Below are positions 39,039-48,530 of a stretch of 64,000 nucleotides of DNA, one piece after another (the first letter of the stretch is position 1; every line of letters starts with the position of its first letter). The notes beneath the pieces are model-generated. The model did not search any database, was not told where the DNA came from, and worked only from the letters and a program-made list of their open reading frames with translations. Position numbers and translations under genes: made by a program. Source of the DNA: Cohnella ginsengisoli (GTDB lineage Bacteria; Bacillota; Bacilli; Paenibacillales; Paenibacillaceae). The stretch spans positions 1,240,001 to 1,304,000 of the forward strand of contig NZ_JAPDHZ010000003.1 in assembly GCF_029525555.1 (NCBI RefSeq), given 5' to 3'.

Positions 39039-41349
39039 CTAACCTTCCTTTGGATCCCTTGATAATTGCAGCATTTCCCGGTACTTTCCGGGGGTAATGC
39101 CTTCTATTTTTTTAAACGTGCGGATGAAGCCGATGTCGGTGGAATAGCCGACCTGTTGAGCGATCTGGAGGACGGTCATTCCCGGATCGGCCAGCAGGCG
39201 CTTGGCTTCGGCCATCCGAAGCTCGATCATATAATCGGTCAGATTGATGCCGTACTGCTTCTTGAACAGGGCGGACATGTATGCCGAATTTAAACCGAAG
39301 TGATCGGCGACGTTGGTCAAGCTAAGCGAAGGGTCTGCGTAATGCCGGTCGATATAATGCTTCATACGCTCTTGCCACCGCTCGTTCTGCTCGGAACGCG
39401 CTTCGCTTACGCGGCTGCAAATAAACGCGATCCACTTTTTGATTTTCCTGACCATCTCGTCGGCCGAAGTGCTGTTCAGAATCTGCTTTACGGGATCGGC
39501 ATCCGTATCCGGCGACAGCTTCTCTTCGATCTTGAGCGCATTCGTCACTTTCAGCAAGGTGCCGAGGATGTTCATGAACAGCAGCTTGCCCAATTCGGGC
39601 GTCGTGTCGCGGGAGCCTATATTTCGTTCGTAAAGGTCGTCCAGAATCGACTCGGCGGCTTCCAGTTCGCCGCTTTTGAGCACGTTCATGAACCGCGCTT
39701 CGACTTCCGTCGGATAGTCGTAATCTGCGCGCTCCATGTCCCGGATTTGGTCATAATGGATGATGGAGCTTATTCCGTGAATGATGCGATAGTCGAGCGC
39801 GTTAAGCGCTTCGTTGTAGCAGCGGGAAACCTCCGGCAGTCCATGATGGATGGAGCTGGTCGCTACCGTGATTTTCATGCGGAACCTTCCCTCGATGATC
39901 TCTTTGAGCTCGGCGATGAGCCGGTCGCGTTGAAGCAGCGTTTCTGCCGATGGGTCGGGAACGTTCAGAACCAGCGCCAACCGGTTGCTGTCGGTTTCCG
40001 TGGCGTAGCCCGAATCTCTTAATAGCTCGCTGCTCAAATTCAATAGAATAAAGCGGACCAGCGCGTAATCCCGTTCGCTTTCTTCGACTCGGAATTCCTT
40101 GCTCTCATCCACCTCGATCAGCACCACCCCAACGCAAGGATGCGGGAAATGCATACCCGTAAAAGCGAGAGCGTCGGGCGTGAGTTCGGCCGGGTCCAGT
40201 TGTCCCTTCAGCAGCCTGCTCAAAAAATGGGCGCGAACGACCGGCAGGTGACCGGCAAGCTTCGTTTTCAGATCCATGCTCTCGGCAAACGATTCCGTAA
40301 TGGAGGTCCGGATGAACTCATACTCGTTCGCGGATCCGCTGCGCGGCACGCTCCTGCCTTTATTAATCGTATAAACCAGTTCGCGGATCGGACTATAATT
40401 GCGGTTGGCCATCCAGTAAGCCGCCGCGCTGCCGGCGACGACAACGAAAGCCAGCAAGCCCAGCGCCCAGGCTTTAATTTCATTAACCCTTTCCAGCACG
40501 ACGTTTTTGGGCACTAAAGATACATACTTCCAGCCGCTTTGGCCGGTCGTATAAGAGAGCATCTGCGCTTGGCCGTCCATCGGGTATGTCTTGTAACCAC
40601 CGGCATCGGAAATCTCTGCGGACAACCCGTCGGGGAGCTCGTGCCGGCCGGCTGTCGAGACAATGACTTGTCCCTTCGAATCAAGGATAAGCATCGTTCC
40701 CTTGTTCACCCACTGGATCTGCTTGAGCAGGTTGAAGATCTGTTGTTCATTAATGAGCATGATCAGGGTGCCTTTCCCGTTGCTCCCCTCTCCGAGCGGT
40801 AAAGTAAAGGCGCTGGCAATCACGTTTGCCGCGTGATCTTGTTGGCCTTGCGGCGCCGCCCAGAAGTCCATGTAGTGATAGCCGGATAAGACTTCGGAGC
40901 GTACGCGTTCGAGGCTCCAGCCTGGAAGCGGATACAAATCGTTAAAGAACGTAGCCGCGTCCGTTTTCAGATTGGAGGAAATGACCGTATCGTCTTCCCG
41001 CAGATAAATGTAGAAATCATCAATAAAGCGCGATCCGTTACGCATATTCTTAAGCGCGCGGACGGCTTCCTCGTATTGAATGTATTTCTCGCCGTCCTTA
41101 ATCGTCCAAAAGGGTTTGCAGCTTGGGCTGCGTGGCGATCTGGACGCCAAATTGCTCCATTTCCTGCAGATTGCTGTCCACCACCTGGCGGGCTTGCTCC
41201 AGCATGGCGAGGTTGGCGCGGTTGGCGTTGTCGATCAGCGTCTTTTCCATATTGGAGTAGAGCACGAATGTAACGGTAACGGGAATAAGCAAGATGAGGA
41301 TGTAGGAAAGCCAAAGGGTCCAAAAGATACTCTTGCGGCGGAGCAGCAC
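39039..41349 (-). CDS. Membrane-bound AraC-family regulator with extracellular sensor, frameshifted
   Basis: About 769 aa. Start chosen at GTG 41349 (MLLRRKSIFWTLWLSYILIL), seven bases after GGGAGGG. First span in WLSYILILLIPVTVTFVLY. The frame breaks near 41108-41114; removing one base there joins QPKLQT to FWTIKDGEKYIQYEEAV. The extracellular region resembles a Cache-type sensor (GTMLILDSKGQVIVSTAG), followed by span two (AWALGLLAFVVVAGSAAAYW), a linker and the C-terminal AraC domain (LTNVADHFGLNSAYMSALF, VLQIAQQVGYSTDIGFIRTF). Directly upstream of importer 2 on the same strand, which it probably controls. Confidence 0.88.
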
Positions 41350-41483
41350 GCGAGTCCCTCCCAAAGTTCGGAATTAAATGGTAAAATCGGACGATGGGAG
41401 GAGTGTAACATAACTCATGTCGGTGCGCATTATGAAAATAATCAATAGGAATCTGAAAATATAATTGTATTTATTGGGCATAA

Positions 41484-42050
41484 CTAACCCTCGCCTTTGA
41501 TTAAGATATGATACGGTTTTATCCCATTCGCGAATAGGCTATCGATCAGCTTGACCCATTCTTCCGACGATAGATCTTTGCCGTTGCGTATCCAAAGGCG
41601 AAACATCGATATTAATGTTGATATATAAAACTCAATCATGTACGGCGCCAAGACATCATTTGTTGGAAGATTCAAAATCAATCTCTCAAAGGGAATTTCC
41701 CTTTTCAGGCGTTCAACAAAATGTACAGAACCATAGTCACCGAGGAGGGCTTTTAGGACAGAAATATCTTCTGTACTTTCCAAGCATTGAAGCGCATCTT
41801 GTAAAGTATGCGTCGAAAGCTCCCTACTCGCCATTTCCTCTTTAATGGATTTCAAAACTTTCTCTTCAACGTCGTTCAGCAGCTCATAAATATCTGTAAA
41901 GTATTGATAAAATGTACTGCGGTTATATCCTGACTTGTTGGCAATCTCTTGAATCGATATTTTTTCAATTGGCTTTTGGCTATATAAATCACAGAACACA
42001 TTTATAAAGGTCTGCCTGGTTTTGTCCGTCATTTCAGGTTGCTTGTTCAT
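41484..42050 (-). CDS. TetR-family transcriptional regulator
   Basis: 188 aa from MNKQPEMTDKTRQTFINVFC (42050) with a weak GGGG site. The helix-turn-helix is clear: ISIQEIANKSGYNRSTFYQYFTDI is TetR-like and is cited here as its two halves IQEIANKSGYN and RSTFYQYF. The C-terminal ligand domain is divergent, with PYMIEFYISTLISMFRLWIR. Divergent from the PanE-like reductase; a palindrome in the shared 148-bp region is a candidate operator, so it may repress itself and that gene. Confidence 0.88.
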   Translation of the reverse strand: MNKQPEMTDKTRQTFINVFCDLYSQKPIEKISIQEIANKSGYNRSTFYQYFTDIYELLNDVEEKVLKSIKEEMASRELSTHTLQDALQCLESTEDISVLKALLGDYGSVHFVERLKREIPFERLILNLPTNDVLAPYMIEFYISTLISMFRLWIRNGKDLSSEEWVKLIDSLFANGIKPYHILIKGEG

Positions 42051-42151
42051 GTTTGGCCCCATTTCAGGTTCAATAGATGATCCGACAGATATTAAAAATC
42101 TGATGGTTGATGACTGTATAGTGAATCCATACAATATCATTATACAACACG

Positions 42152-42169
42152 TTGTTGGATCATCAACAA
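42152..42169. promoter_or_regulatory. Candidate TetR operator
   Basis: Inverted repeat TTGTTG-GATCAT-CAACAA in the divergent region between the TetR gene and the PanE-like gene, 30 bases upstream of the latter start. An overlapping CAACACGTTGTTG adds further symmetry. Confidence 0.4.
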
Positions 42170-42198
42170 GGATGATCAACGCTTTGGGGGAGTCTAAC

Positions 42199-43148
42199 AT
42201 GAAAATTTTATTCTTCGGTAGAGGCGTAGTATCGACCCAATATGCGTGGGCATTCGAACAGGCAGGTCATACCGTCGAGTTTTACGTTAGAAAGGGGAGG
42301 AAAGAAACCTTCGGAAGCCGTATCGAGCTAGAAATGTGGGACGCACGAAAAGGGAAAAAACTTATAAAAGAAAGCTGGAACGTCAACCTGCATGAGGAGA
42401 TCCTTCCCAACTATGATCTCATTATTGTGAGCGTCAATACGGAACAACTTCCGGAAGCAGCACAATTCCTATCGACTGCCGCAGGAAATACCCCGATCCT
42501 CCTATTCAATAACATTTGGCAAGATTTGAAATCATCGATCGCGCCATTGTCTATGAACAATGTTGTCTTTGGCTTCCCCGGAGCAGGAGGCGGCATCGCG
42601 GACAATAAGCTTAGAGGCGGCTTTTTGAAAATGGTATTGCTAGAAAATCCACGGGCAGGCACTGAGCCTATTAACAACAAGGTCAAAGCGTTATTTGAAA
42701 GTGCCCATTTTAAAATTAATTGGGTAAAGGATATGCAAAACTGGTTATGGAATCACTTTGCCAGGAACGCAGCGATGGAAGCCGAGGTGTTAAAACGGGG
42801 GAAGTTTCCCAGCGATCCTGAACCAAAAAGGACTCCTTTTCCAATGTTGGGTTGAGCATGAGGGAAATGATTCCTGTACTTAAAGCAAGAGGCGCAAAGC
42901 TTGATGCCATTTCTCTCTTGTTGACTAAAACTCCACCGGCCCTTCTTGGCATTCTTTTTACCAAGGTTATTTTTGCAAAAGGCAGCTTACCGCGGCTTTT
43001 CGTGGAATACAACAATAGTAAAGCAGGTTTTGCGGTAGCTGAAGTTGTGAGAGAAGCAATAAAGTTAGGCATCCCTTTGCCGCGGCTTACAAGGGCAGTT
43101 GAAAATACGGAATATCACAAAGCTATTGAAAATCCCAAACTGCCTTAA
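42199..43148 (+). CDS. Ketopantoate reductase-like (ApbA/PanE family) oxidoreductase, frameshifted
   Basis: About 315 aa. GGGGGAG precedes ATG 42199. The N-terminal Rossmann start is KILFFGRGVVSTQYAWAFEQ, with GRGVVS in place of the usual GxGxxG. Later landmarks are NYDLIIVSVNTEQLPEAAQF, FGFPGAGGG and WVKDMQNWLWNHFARNAAME. Two base removals, in G5 at 42797-42801 and A5 at 42825-42829, join EAEVLKRG to SFPAILNQKDSFSNVGLSMR and the C-terminal REMIPVLKARGAKLDAISLL. Probably an NADPH-dependent reductase under control of the adjacent TetR protein; pantothenate synthesis is not implied, because paralogues act on other substrates. Confidence 0.82.
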
Positions 43149-43168
43149 CTATACCTACAATGCGAATA

Positions 43169-43203
43169 GGAGCCGTGCTTCGTGTAGAGCGAAGTGCGGC
43201 TCC
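43169..43203 (+). terminator. Hairpin after the PanE-like gene
   Basis: GGAGCCG (43169) pairs with CGGCTCC (to 43203), with a further CTTCG/CGAAG stem inside and an internal mismatch. Weak T tract. Likely terminates the plus-strand PanE-like transcript. Confidence 0.5.
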
Positions 43204-43216
43204 CTTAATTGATATT

Positions 43217-43253
43217 AAAAAACCGGCTCTCCAACTTATGGAAGAGACGGTTT
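43217..43253 (-). terminator. Terminator of the PIN-domain remnant
   Basis: AAACCG (43220-43225) pairs with CGGTTT (43248-43253) with an interrupted inner stem; on the minus strand six T follow. It overlaps the stop codon of the remnant. Confidence 0.55.
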
Positions 43254-43555
43254 ATCTTATTTTGAATCTATATTAAATCGCGGGATGGCCAATTCTTGCT
43301 CGATAAATTTCATGTCAGAATCTCTAGAAACTAATGTAAGTTCATGAACTGACGCTGTCGCAATAATAAGAGCATCCGGTGTTTTTAAATTACGTCCCTT
43401 ACCTTTAAGATCCCTACGAAGCGTTCCAGCCAATTTTTAACAAACCCCTGATTTATCGGGTAAATACAGTAACCCTGCGCGCGGTATTCTACTCTGTAAT
43501 TTAACGCAGGACTGAGAAAGCCCTCCAGTTGTTGCTTTAATTTGCTCCAAGACAT
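43252..43555 (-). pseudogene. Chimeric remnant: SF0329-like 5' end joined to a PIN-domain (VapC-like) 3' end
   Basis: The 5' part starts at ATG 43555 after GGTGGAGG and reads MSWSKLKQQLEGFLSPALNY and then VEYRAQGYCIYPI, which resembles the start of SF0329-family proteins. Near 43440 this ends, and another frame reads NLKTPDALIIATASVHELTL followed by VSRDSDMKFIEQELAIPRFN, the conserved end of a PIN-domain toxin (TPDALIIATA, SRDSDM). It looks like a deletion that fused two accessory genes and removed the PIN active-site N terminus. No antitoxin gene is seen. Confidence 0.55.
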
Positions 43556-43585
43556 GTGGCCTCCACCCTCTCTAATCAACCGATC

Positions 43586-44577
43586 CTAGTCCCCACGTTC
43601 CTCGGTCTCATCATGCACCTTAATTCCGAACTCGCCAAGCAGCGCACGCGCTTCGCTTGTGGACTTTGCATTCATTAAGGCATTTCTTAATTCGCTCGCT
43701 CCCCGAAAGCCGCGGACGTATATTTTGAAGAATCGGGTAAGCGCCCCGAACGAACGGGGTTCCCGCTCCGAATATTGATCATGGAGATCCAGATGCAGCC
43801 GCAGCAAATCCAGCAATTCCTCGCTGCCGTGCGCCTTCGGTTCCTTCTCGAAAGCAAACGGATTATGAAAAATACCGCGCCCGATCATAATGCCGTCCAC
43901 GCCGTATTGTTCAGCGAGCTTAAGGCCGGTCTGGCGGTCAGGGATGTCCCCGTTAATGGTCAGCAGGGTATCCGGTGCCACTTCATCGCGAAGCTTCTTA
44001 ATCTCCGGAATCAGTTCCCAGTGCGCATCTACTTTGCTCATTTCCTCTCTCGTGCGCAGATGGATAGATAGATTCACGATGTCCTGCTTCAAAATATGGG
44101 TTAACCAGCCGCGCCACTCGTCAACTTCGCTGAAACCGAGCCTCGTTTTTACGCTGACGGGCAGTCCCCCGGCTTTGGCCGCTTGGATGATATCCGCCGC
44201 GATCCCAGGACGGCAGATCAGGCCGCTTCCCTTCCCGTTCTCCGCTACATTTGCTACAGGACAACCCATATTGATATCAATGCCTTTGAATCCCTCTTTC
44301 GCCATACCGATGCTCATTTGACGGAAGTATTCAGGCTTGTCCCCCCCAGATATGAGCCACAATAGGCTGTTCATCCTCCGTAAAAGTCAAACGCCCGCGC
44401 ACGGAATGTTTCCCCTCCGGGTGACAATAGCTCTCCGTATTCGCAAACTCCGTAAAAAACACATCCGGTCTGGCTGCTTCGCTCACGACATGGCGAAAAA
44501 CAACATCCGTCACGTCTTCCATGGGTGCCAGTATAAAAAAAAGGCCGCGGCAAATCGTGCCAGAAATGATTCGTCAT
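43586..44577 (-). CDS. tRNA-dihydrouridine synthase, two frameshifts
   Basis: About 329 aa. Start at MTNHFWHDLPRPFF (44577) behind AGAGG. Removing one base from A8 at 44535-44542 gives ILAPMEDVTDVVFRHVV, and one from C7 at 44341-44347 joins PIVAHIWG to DKPEYFRQMSIGMAKEG. Family hallmarks are APMEDVTD, the catalytic Cys in DINMGCPVANVAENGKGSGL, KTRLGFSEVDEW and the FMN-site GVDGIMIGRGIFHNPFAFEK. It reduces uridines in the tRNA D-loop using FMN and NADPH. Monocistronic by spacing. Confidence 0.92.
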
Positions 44578-44755
44578 ATCGAAAACCTCTCTTAACTTAA
44601 TGAAGCACATGTTCTCACAATGCTTTATCGCTGTCTAAATGATACAGCATAACTACTCTGATTTACGAGTATATTTCCCTCCCTGGAAATGGCTTATGAT
44701 GATTTTGTAGCAAGGAACCCCCGGAAAGGGGAGAAAATGAGGAGGTACGCGGTAA

Positions 44756-45550
44756 ATGAAAAACATCTTCAAATTAGGATTAATAAGCGCGGTAGCAACG
44801 CTTCTGTTGGCTTTACCGGTGGCGGCTAGCGCTGAATCCCGAACGCAAGTCGTCGCGGTTGACCAGACGCCGGAGGCGAGCGCCCAACCCAACGGGGTCT
44901 TAACCAGACCCAATCCAACCCTACAGGTGCAAGAGGTGCCGCTAACGCTCGACCATTATTGGGGGACAGTAAATTTGACTTCGGAGGGGTTCGGAACGAA
45001 GGATAGCAGGATGTTGCCCGAAAATTTTAATTTTAGCGTGAATTCAGTTGAAATCACGGGTCCGAACAGCAATCTTGTTTATGCCCAAACTTGGAATGTA
45101 TACCACCCGCTTGACTGGTATGCGAACCCCTATTCGCAATATGGTAACGAGGCAGGTATCAGTTTCTATTCGCTGGGCGGGGCAGCCACGGTAACGATTA
45201 AGGTTACGAACAACAAGAAAGAGTGGGGATATTTTGTCGTTAAGGTGTCGCCGCCGGCGGTCGATCATTTATTAGGTATCGTGAATTTGCACCCGGCCAA
45301 AGGCGTTTCGGATACGGTTGAGGTGGATTTGCCGGCAGCCTTTATGTATGATGTCGCTTCTTTCCGCCCCGATGGCCCCTATATCTGGGCCTCTAAATTG
45401 AAATTCACGCATAACGACACCAAAGTCTCGTTCAGCACTTCTTTAATGTCCAAAACAACAATGAGATGGATTTTCTTCAATAGCAAAGGCCAGTGCGGCT
45501 ACTATCTCATCAACGTGGAACCGATCGGCTATTGCTTGCCGCCAGTTTAA
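44756..45550 (+). CDS. Secreted protein with internal duplication, unknown function
   Basis: 264 aa. GAGGAGG lies upstream of ATG 44756. Signal peptide KNIFKLGLISAVATLLLALP with AxA cleavage at ASA. The mature part has two related halves, the first starting TLDHYWGTVNLTSEG and the second VDHLLGIVNLHPAKG; both finish with a GYFVVKVSP or GYYLINVEP strand. I do not recognise the family; the pattern suggests two beta-sandwich domains. Its signal peptide is almost identical to that of the next gene, 51 bp downstream, so the two look like products of a duplication. Confidence 0.75.
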   Translation: MKNIFKLGLISAVATLLLALPVAASAESRTQVVAVDQTPEASAQPNGVLTRPNPTLQVQEVPLTLDHYWGTVNLTSEGFGTKDSRMLPENFNFSVNSVEITGPNSNLVYAQTWNVYHPLDWYANPYSQYGNEAGISFYSLGGAATVTIKVTNNKKEWGYFVVKVSPPAVDHLLGIVNLHPAKGVSDTVEVDLPAAFMYDVASFRPDGPYIWASKLKFTHNDTKVSFSTSLMSKTTMRWIFFNSKGQCGYYLINVEPIGYCLPPV

Positions 45551-45601
45551 AGAGTGGATGCAAGTACCCCATAGGGGAAAAATAAGAGGAGGCATTTCTT
45601 C

Positions 45602-45841
45602 ATGAAAAACAGGTTCAAATTAGGTTTGCTAAGTGCCTTAGCTTCTGCGATGTTGGCTGTACCGGTGGCCGCAAGCGCCGAAACGCCTTTGCGGGTCGAG
45701 ATCTTAACCGCACCCTCGCAAAGCATCGGGACCATTCAGCTGCCCATCATTGATGCGCATAATCCGCCCACGTACCGTGATCCCGTAGACCTTCATAATC
45801 CGCCCATGTTTCATAATCCGCCCACATACTTGATCCCTTGA
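45602..45841 (+). CDS. Short secreted peptide with HNPP repeats
   Basis: 79 aa. AGAGGAGG precedes ATG 45602. Signal peptide KNRFKLGLLSALASAMLAVP, ending in ASA, closely matches that of the upstream gene. The mature peptide of about 53 residues ends in a repeated motif: HNPPTYRDP, LHNPPMFHNPPTY. It has no Cys and no fold that I recognise; the His/Pro/aromatic repeats suggest metal or surface binding, which is inference only. Followed by a hairpin. Confidence 0.65.
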   Translation: MKNRFKLGLLSALASAMLAVPVAASAETPLRVEILTAPSQSIGTIQLPIIDAHNPPTYRDPVDLHNPPMFHNPPTYLIP

Positions 45842-45855
45842 TGTTAGATAAAAGA

Positions 45856-45887
45856 CATAACCGGACGTTAACTACGCCCGGTTTATG
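45856..45887. terminator. Hairpin between convergent genes
   Basis: CATAACCGG (45856-45864) pairs with CCGGTTTATG (45878-45887). It sits between the HNPP peptide gene and the LuxR-type regulator and could serve both, although the T tracts are short. Confidence 0.5.
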
Positions 45888-45889
45888 CT

Positions 45890-46570
45890 TCAATCCAACA
45901 GCCTCAGCTGAATCGTCATCTCCAAGAGCTGTTGGCGGTTGTGCTTCTTGATCCGAAGCCACTCCAAGTAGGGGAACCTGCCTTTGATTAGCTTGGTAAT
46001 CTTGCACAGCTCGTTGTTGACGGACTGTTCATTGTAGTACAAGAGCTCCGCAATTTCGCTGCTGCTTTTACCTTGCTGAAGAAACCGTAAAATTTCTTTT
46101 TGCAGCGTGGTTAACTTTCTCTTCAGCTCTTCTTCATAGGAAGAAGATACCCTTCTCATTAAAGTACCGGCAGAGGAATGATGCAGGTTTCCCTTGCCTG
46201 CCGCAATGCCGCGAACGGCGTCGGGAATATCCCGGTAATGTTCTTTCGTAATGTAATTACTGACTCGCCCGTATGCGATGGCATGCGTCACGACGACCTC
46301 CTCGTCCATCGAGGAGAGAACGATAATCTTCAGCTCAGGCGCTTTGGATTGTAATTCGTAGGCGATTTCAAGTCCGTCATAATTGTTTCCCGTCAAATTA
46401 ATATCCAAAAGCAAGATGTCGATCGGCGCTTCTCCGACTGCTTTGAGCAGTTGGTGCTTATTCGCGGCAGAACCGGAAATAGACAGATCGGGCTCGCGGG
46501 ACAGATAGTCAACGATCAATTCGCGAAATAACGGATCATCGTCGCATACGAACACTTGAATGGGTTTCAT
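45890..46570 (-). CDS. NarL/LuxR-type response regulator
   Basis: 226 aa. GGAGAG precedes ATG 46570. The receiver begins KPIQVFVCDDDPLFRELIVD, with phosphoacceptor Asp in DILLLDINLTGNNYDGLEIA and the conserved Lys in SNYITKEHY. The C-terminal output domain is a helix-turn-helix (LTTLQKEILRFLQQGKSSSE followed by IAELLYYNEQSVNN), divergent from the usual LuxR sequence. The kinase at 47133 is the likely partner; a haemoglobin gene lies between them on the other strand. Confidence 0.88.
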   Translation of the reverse strand: MKPIQVFVCDDDPLFRELIVDYLSREPDLSISGSAANKHQLLKAVGEAPIDILLLDINLTGNNYDGLEIAYELQSKAPELKIIVLSSMDEEVVVTHAIAYGRVSNYITKEHYRDIPDAVRGIAAGKGNLHHSSAGTLMRRVSSSYEEELKRKLTTLQKEILRFLQQGKSSSEIAELLYYNEQSVNNELCKITKLIKGRFPYLEWLRIKKHNRQQLLEMTIQLRLLD

Positions 46571-46614
46571 GATTCTCTCCTTTCAGATTGATATTCACGA
46601 ATAGGGGGCTGTTT

Positions 46615-47010
46615 ATGGAGAAAGGAAACGAACCAACGCAATCCTTGTACGGGCGTCTCGGAGGAAAAAACGGCATTCATTCGGTCGTCGAACGCTTTTA
46701 TGGAAAAATCCAGGAAGATTCGAACGTATCTCATTATTTCAGAAATATCGATTATGCAAAGCTTATGGAGCATCAAACGGTATTCCTCTCTTTTGCGACG
46801 GGAGGCCCGGATTATTACGCGGGCAAGAGCTTGACGCAAGCTCATGAACACCTGAAGATTACGCCGGCGCATTTTGACGATGTGTTGGGCCACTTGAGCG
46901 ATGCGCTCATCGAATCGGGGGTAGCCGGCAGCGATATTGTTCAGGTGCTTGCCTTGCTGCTTCCGCTGAAATCCCGAATGACTGGGGATATGAAGAAGCC
47001 CTCCGTTTAA
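46615..47010 (+). CDS. Group I truncated haemoglobin
   Basis: 131 aa from MEKGNEPTQSLYGRLGGKNG (46615), chosen over an ATG nine codons upstream because AGGGGG lies just before it. Landmarks are LYGRLGGKNGIHSVVERFYG with the B-helix aromatic pair, FLSFATGGPDYYAGKSL and the proximal His in LTQAHEHLKIT. Truncated haemoglobins bind haem and handle O2, NO or reactive nitrogen. The start is only 44 bp from the divergent response regulator start, so the promoters overlap and joint control is likely. Confidence 0.9.
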   Translation: MEKGNEPTQSLYGRLGGKNGIHSVVERFYGKIQEDSNVSHYFRNIDYAKLMEHQTVFLSFATGGPDYYAGKSLTQAHEHLKITPAHFDDVLGHLSDALIESGVAGSDIVQVLALLLPLKSRMTGDMKKPSV

Positions 47011-47132
47011 ACTTAACCATCGAGATTTTTATTGTCAATATTTAGTTAAAAATGTTTAGATGGAAATGACGAATCTAGCCGCGCCTATTAGCGGAAATGC
47101 GATGTAGGGTTCGTTAGCGGGGGGGTATAAGC

Positions 47133-48467
47133 TTGATCTATTCATCCATCCTCGATCTGTTGCTTGCCGGGCTTCTTTTCCACTATGGTCCGAGGCAGGA
47201 ATCGAACAGATGGGCTGTTTTGTTTTTACTTTTTGTGGGATTGGGCAGTCTTTCCGACGTGGTTACGCAGACGGCGCTGCGCAGCTTTTTCTTCTTCCTC
47301 CTGCAAGCCTGCTCTCCCTATGGATTTGTTATGTTCGCGATGACCTATTCCGATGCAGCCACCTCAAAAATCAAGAACATCTTAGCTTACGCGCTTCTTA
47401 TTCCGCTATGCGTGACGTTGTTCATTAGCCCGCTGCGCCCTGAAATACAAATTGATTTTAGTCTTATGCTCCTATGGACGGCTCCTTATTATTTGGGTGG
47501 GTGTTTCTTGCTGATTTCTTCCTATTTAAAGGAAAGGGATCGCGATAAGAGAAAATTTCGACTCATCACGGCCTGCTTCTTTGTTCCGCCGATACTCGCC
47601 ATTGTCGTATTTAATCATATTAGCAGGGCTGTTCATCAGCATTTTGATGGATACTTTAACGTTTCCGTCGTCGTTTGGATCGCCTTTGCTTTTTTCATCA
47701 TTGCTGCCATTCGTTTCGGCGTCCTTGGGGTGAGGATAAGGTTCGAGAAACAACTGCATGATCAGAAGATCAAAGGGATTGCATCCGGTGCCGCGATGTT
47801 TAACCATGCCGTGAAAAATCGCATCACCAATATTGACTTGCTGACCAGGAGAGTGAAGGAGCTCGTGCAAGCCCAAAGCAACGGTCAGATCGACGAAGAT
47901 ATTGAACGAATATTGGCGGAAACAAAGCAAGTGATGCAAATGGTCAAACGGATTCAGAAGCAAATCGAAGACGTTGAGCTTGTGGAAGGTACGGCGAACT
48001 TAATCGATCTAATGACGCAGGCTTTGCATGCCAATCATTATCTGCTCGAAAGCAAGCGCGTATCCGTTACCACGGATTACGCCGTAGACTATGACATCCT
48101 ATGCGATAAACTCCATCTGCAGGAAGTGTTCAGCAACATCATCGGCAATGCGGTTGAAGCAGTGGATGAGATCGGCGGAAGGTTAGCTATTCGAATTTAT
48201 GATGGCAAGGGCGGGATTCTGATCGATTTTGCCGATAACGGCAAAGGCATGGCTAAGAAGGCCAAAGGGCAAATTTTCGATCCGTTCTATTCAACGAAGC
48301 AAAGCGACGCGAACTTCGGTCTCGGCTTGTCTTATTGTTATCTGATCGCCCAGAAGCACGGCGGAAGCATCGAGGTGTCAAGCAGCGAAGGCGAGGGGGG
48401 CGACCTTTACCTTGCATTTGCCGAAAAGTCGCAAAAGGTAGCCCGCTCACAGGGAAGTCGATTCTAG
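47133..48467 (+). CDS. Membrane histidine kinase with multi-span sensor domain
   Basis: 444 aa, TTG start at 47133 after a run of seven G. Six or seven N-terminal spans (ILDLLLAGLLFHYG, FFFFLLQACSPYGFVMFAM, YALLIPLCVTLFIS, FSLMLLWTAPYYLGGCFLL, VVVWIAFAFFIIAAI) form the sensor; they are not separated by a large outside domain. The kinase core shows an H-box in AMFNHAVKNRITNIDLLTRR, N-box NIIGNAVEAVDEIGG, G1 DFADNGKGMAKKA, F-box FDPFYSTK and G2 NFGLGLSYCYLIAQK. Probable partner of the response regulator at 45890. Confidence 0.9.
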   Translation: MIYSSILDLLLAGLLFHYGPRQESNRWAVLFLLFVGLGSLSDVVTQTALRSFFFFLLQACSPYGFVMFAMTYSDAATSKIKNILAYALLIPLCVTLFISPLRPEIQIDFSLMLLWTAPYYLGGCFLLISSYLKERDRDKRKFRLITACFFVPPILAIVVFNHISRAVHQHFDGYFNVSVVVWIAFAFFIIAAIRFGVLGVRIRFEKQLHDQKIKGIASGAAMFNHAVKNRITNIDLLTRRVKELVQAQSNGQIDEDIERILAETKQVMQMVKRIQKQIEDVELVEGTANLIDLMTQALHANHYLLESKRVSVTTDYAVDYDILCDKLHLQEVFSNIIGNAVEAVDEIGGRLAIRIYDGKGGILIDFADNGKGMAKKAKGQIFDPFYSTKQSDANFGLGLSYCYLIAQKHGGSIEVSSSEGEGGDLYLAFAEKSQKVARSQGSRF

Positions 48468-48490
48468 CAGGTCAAGGATTTTTCAATCAA

Positions 48491-48525
48491 CGCAACAAGG
48501 CCGCTTTAGCCGCGGCCTTGTTGCG
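48491..48525. terminator. Strong bidirectional terminator
   Basis: Perfect 14-bp stem CGCAACAAGGCCGC (48491-48504) and its complement (48512-48525) around TTTAGCC, between the convergent histidine kinase gene (stop 48467) and the giant lyase gene (stop 48531). Confidence 0.85.
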
Positions 48526-48530
48526 TAAAA

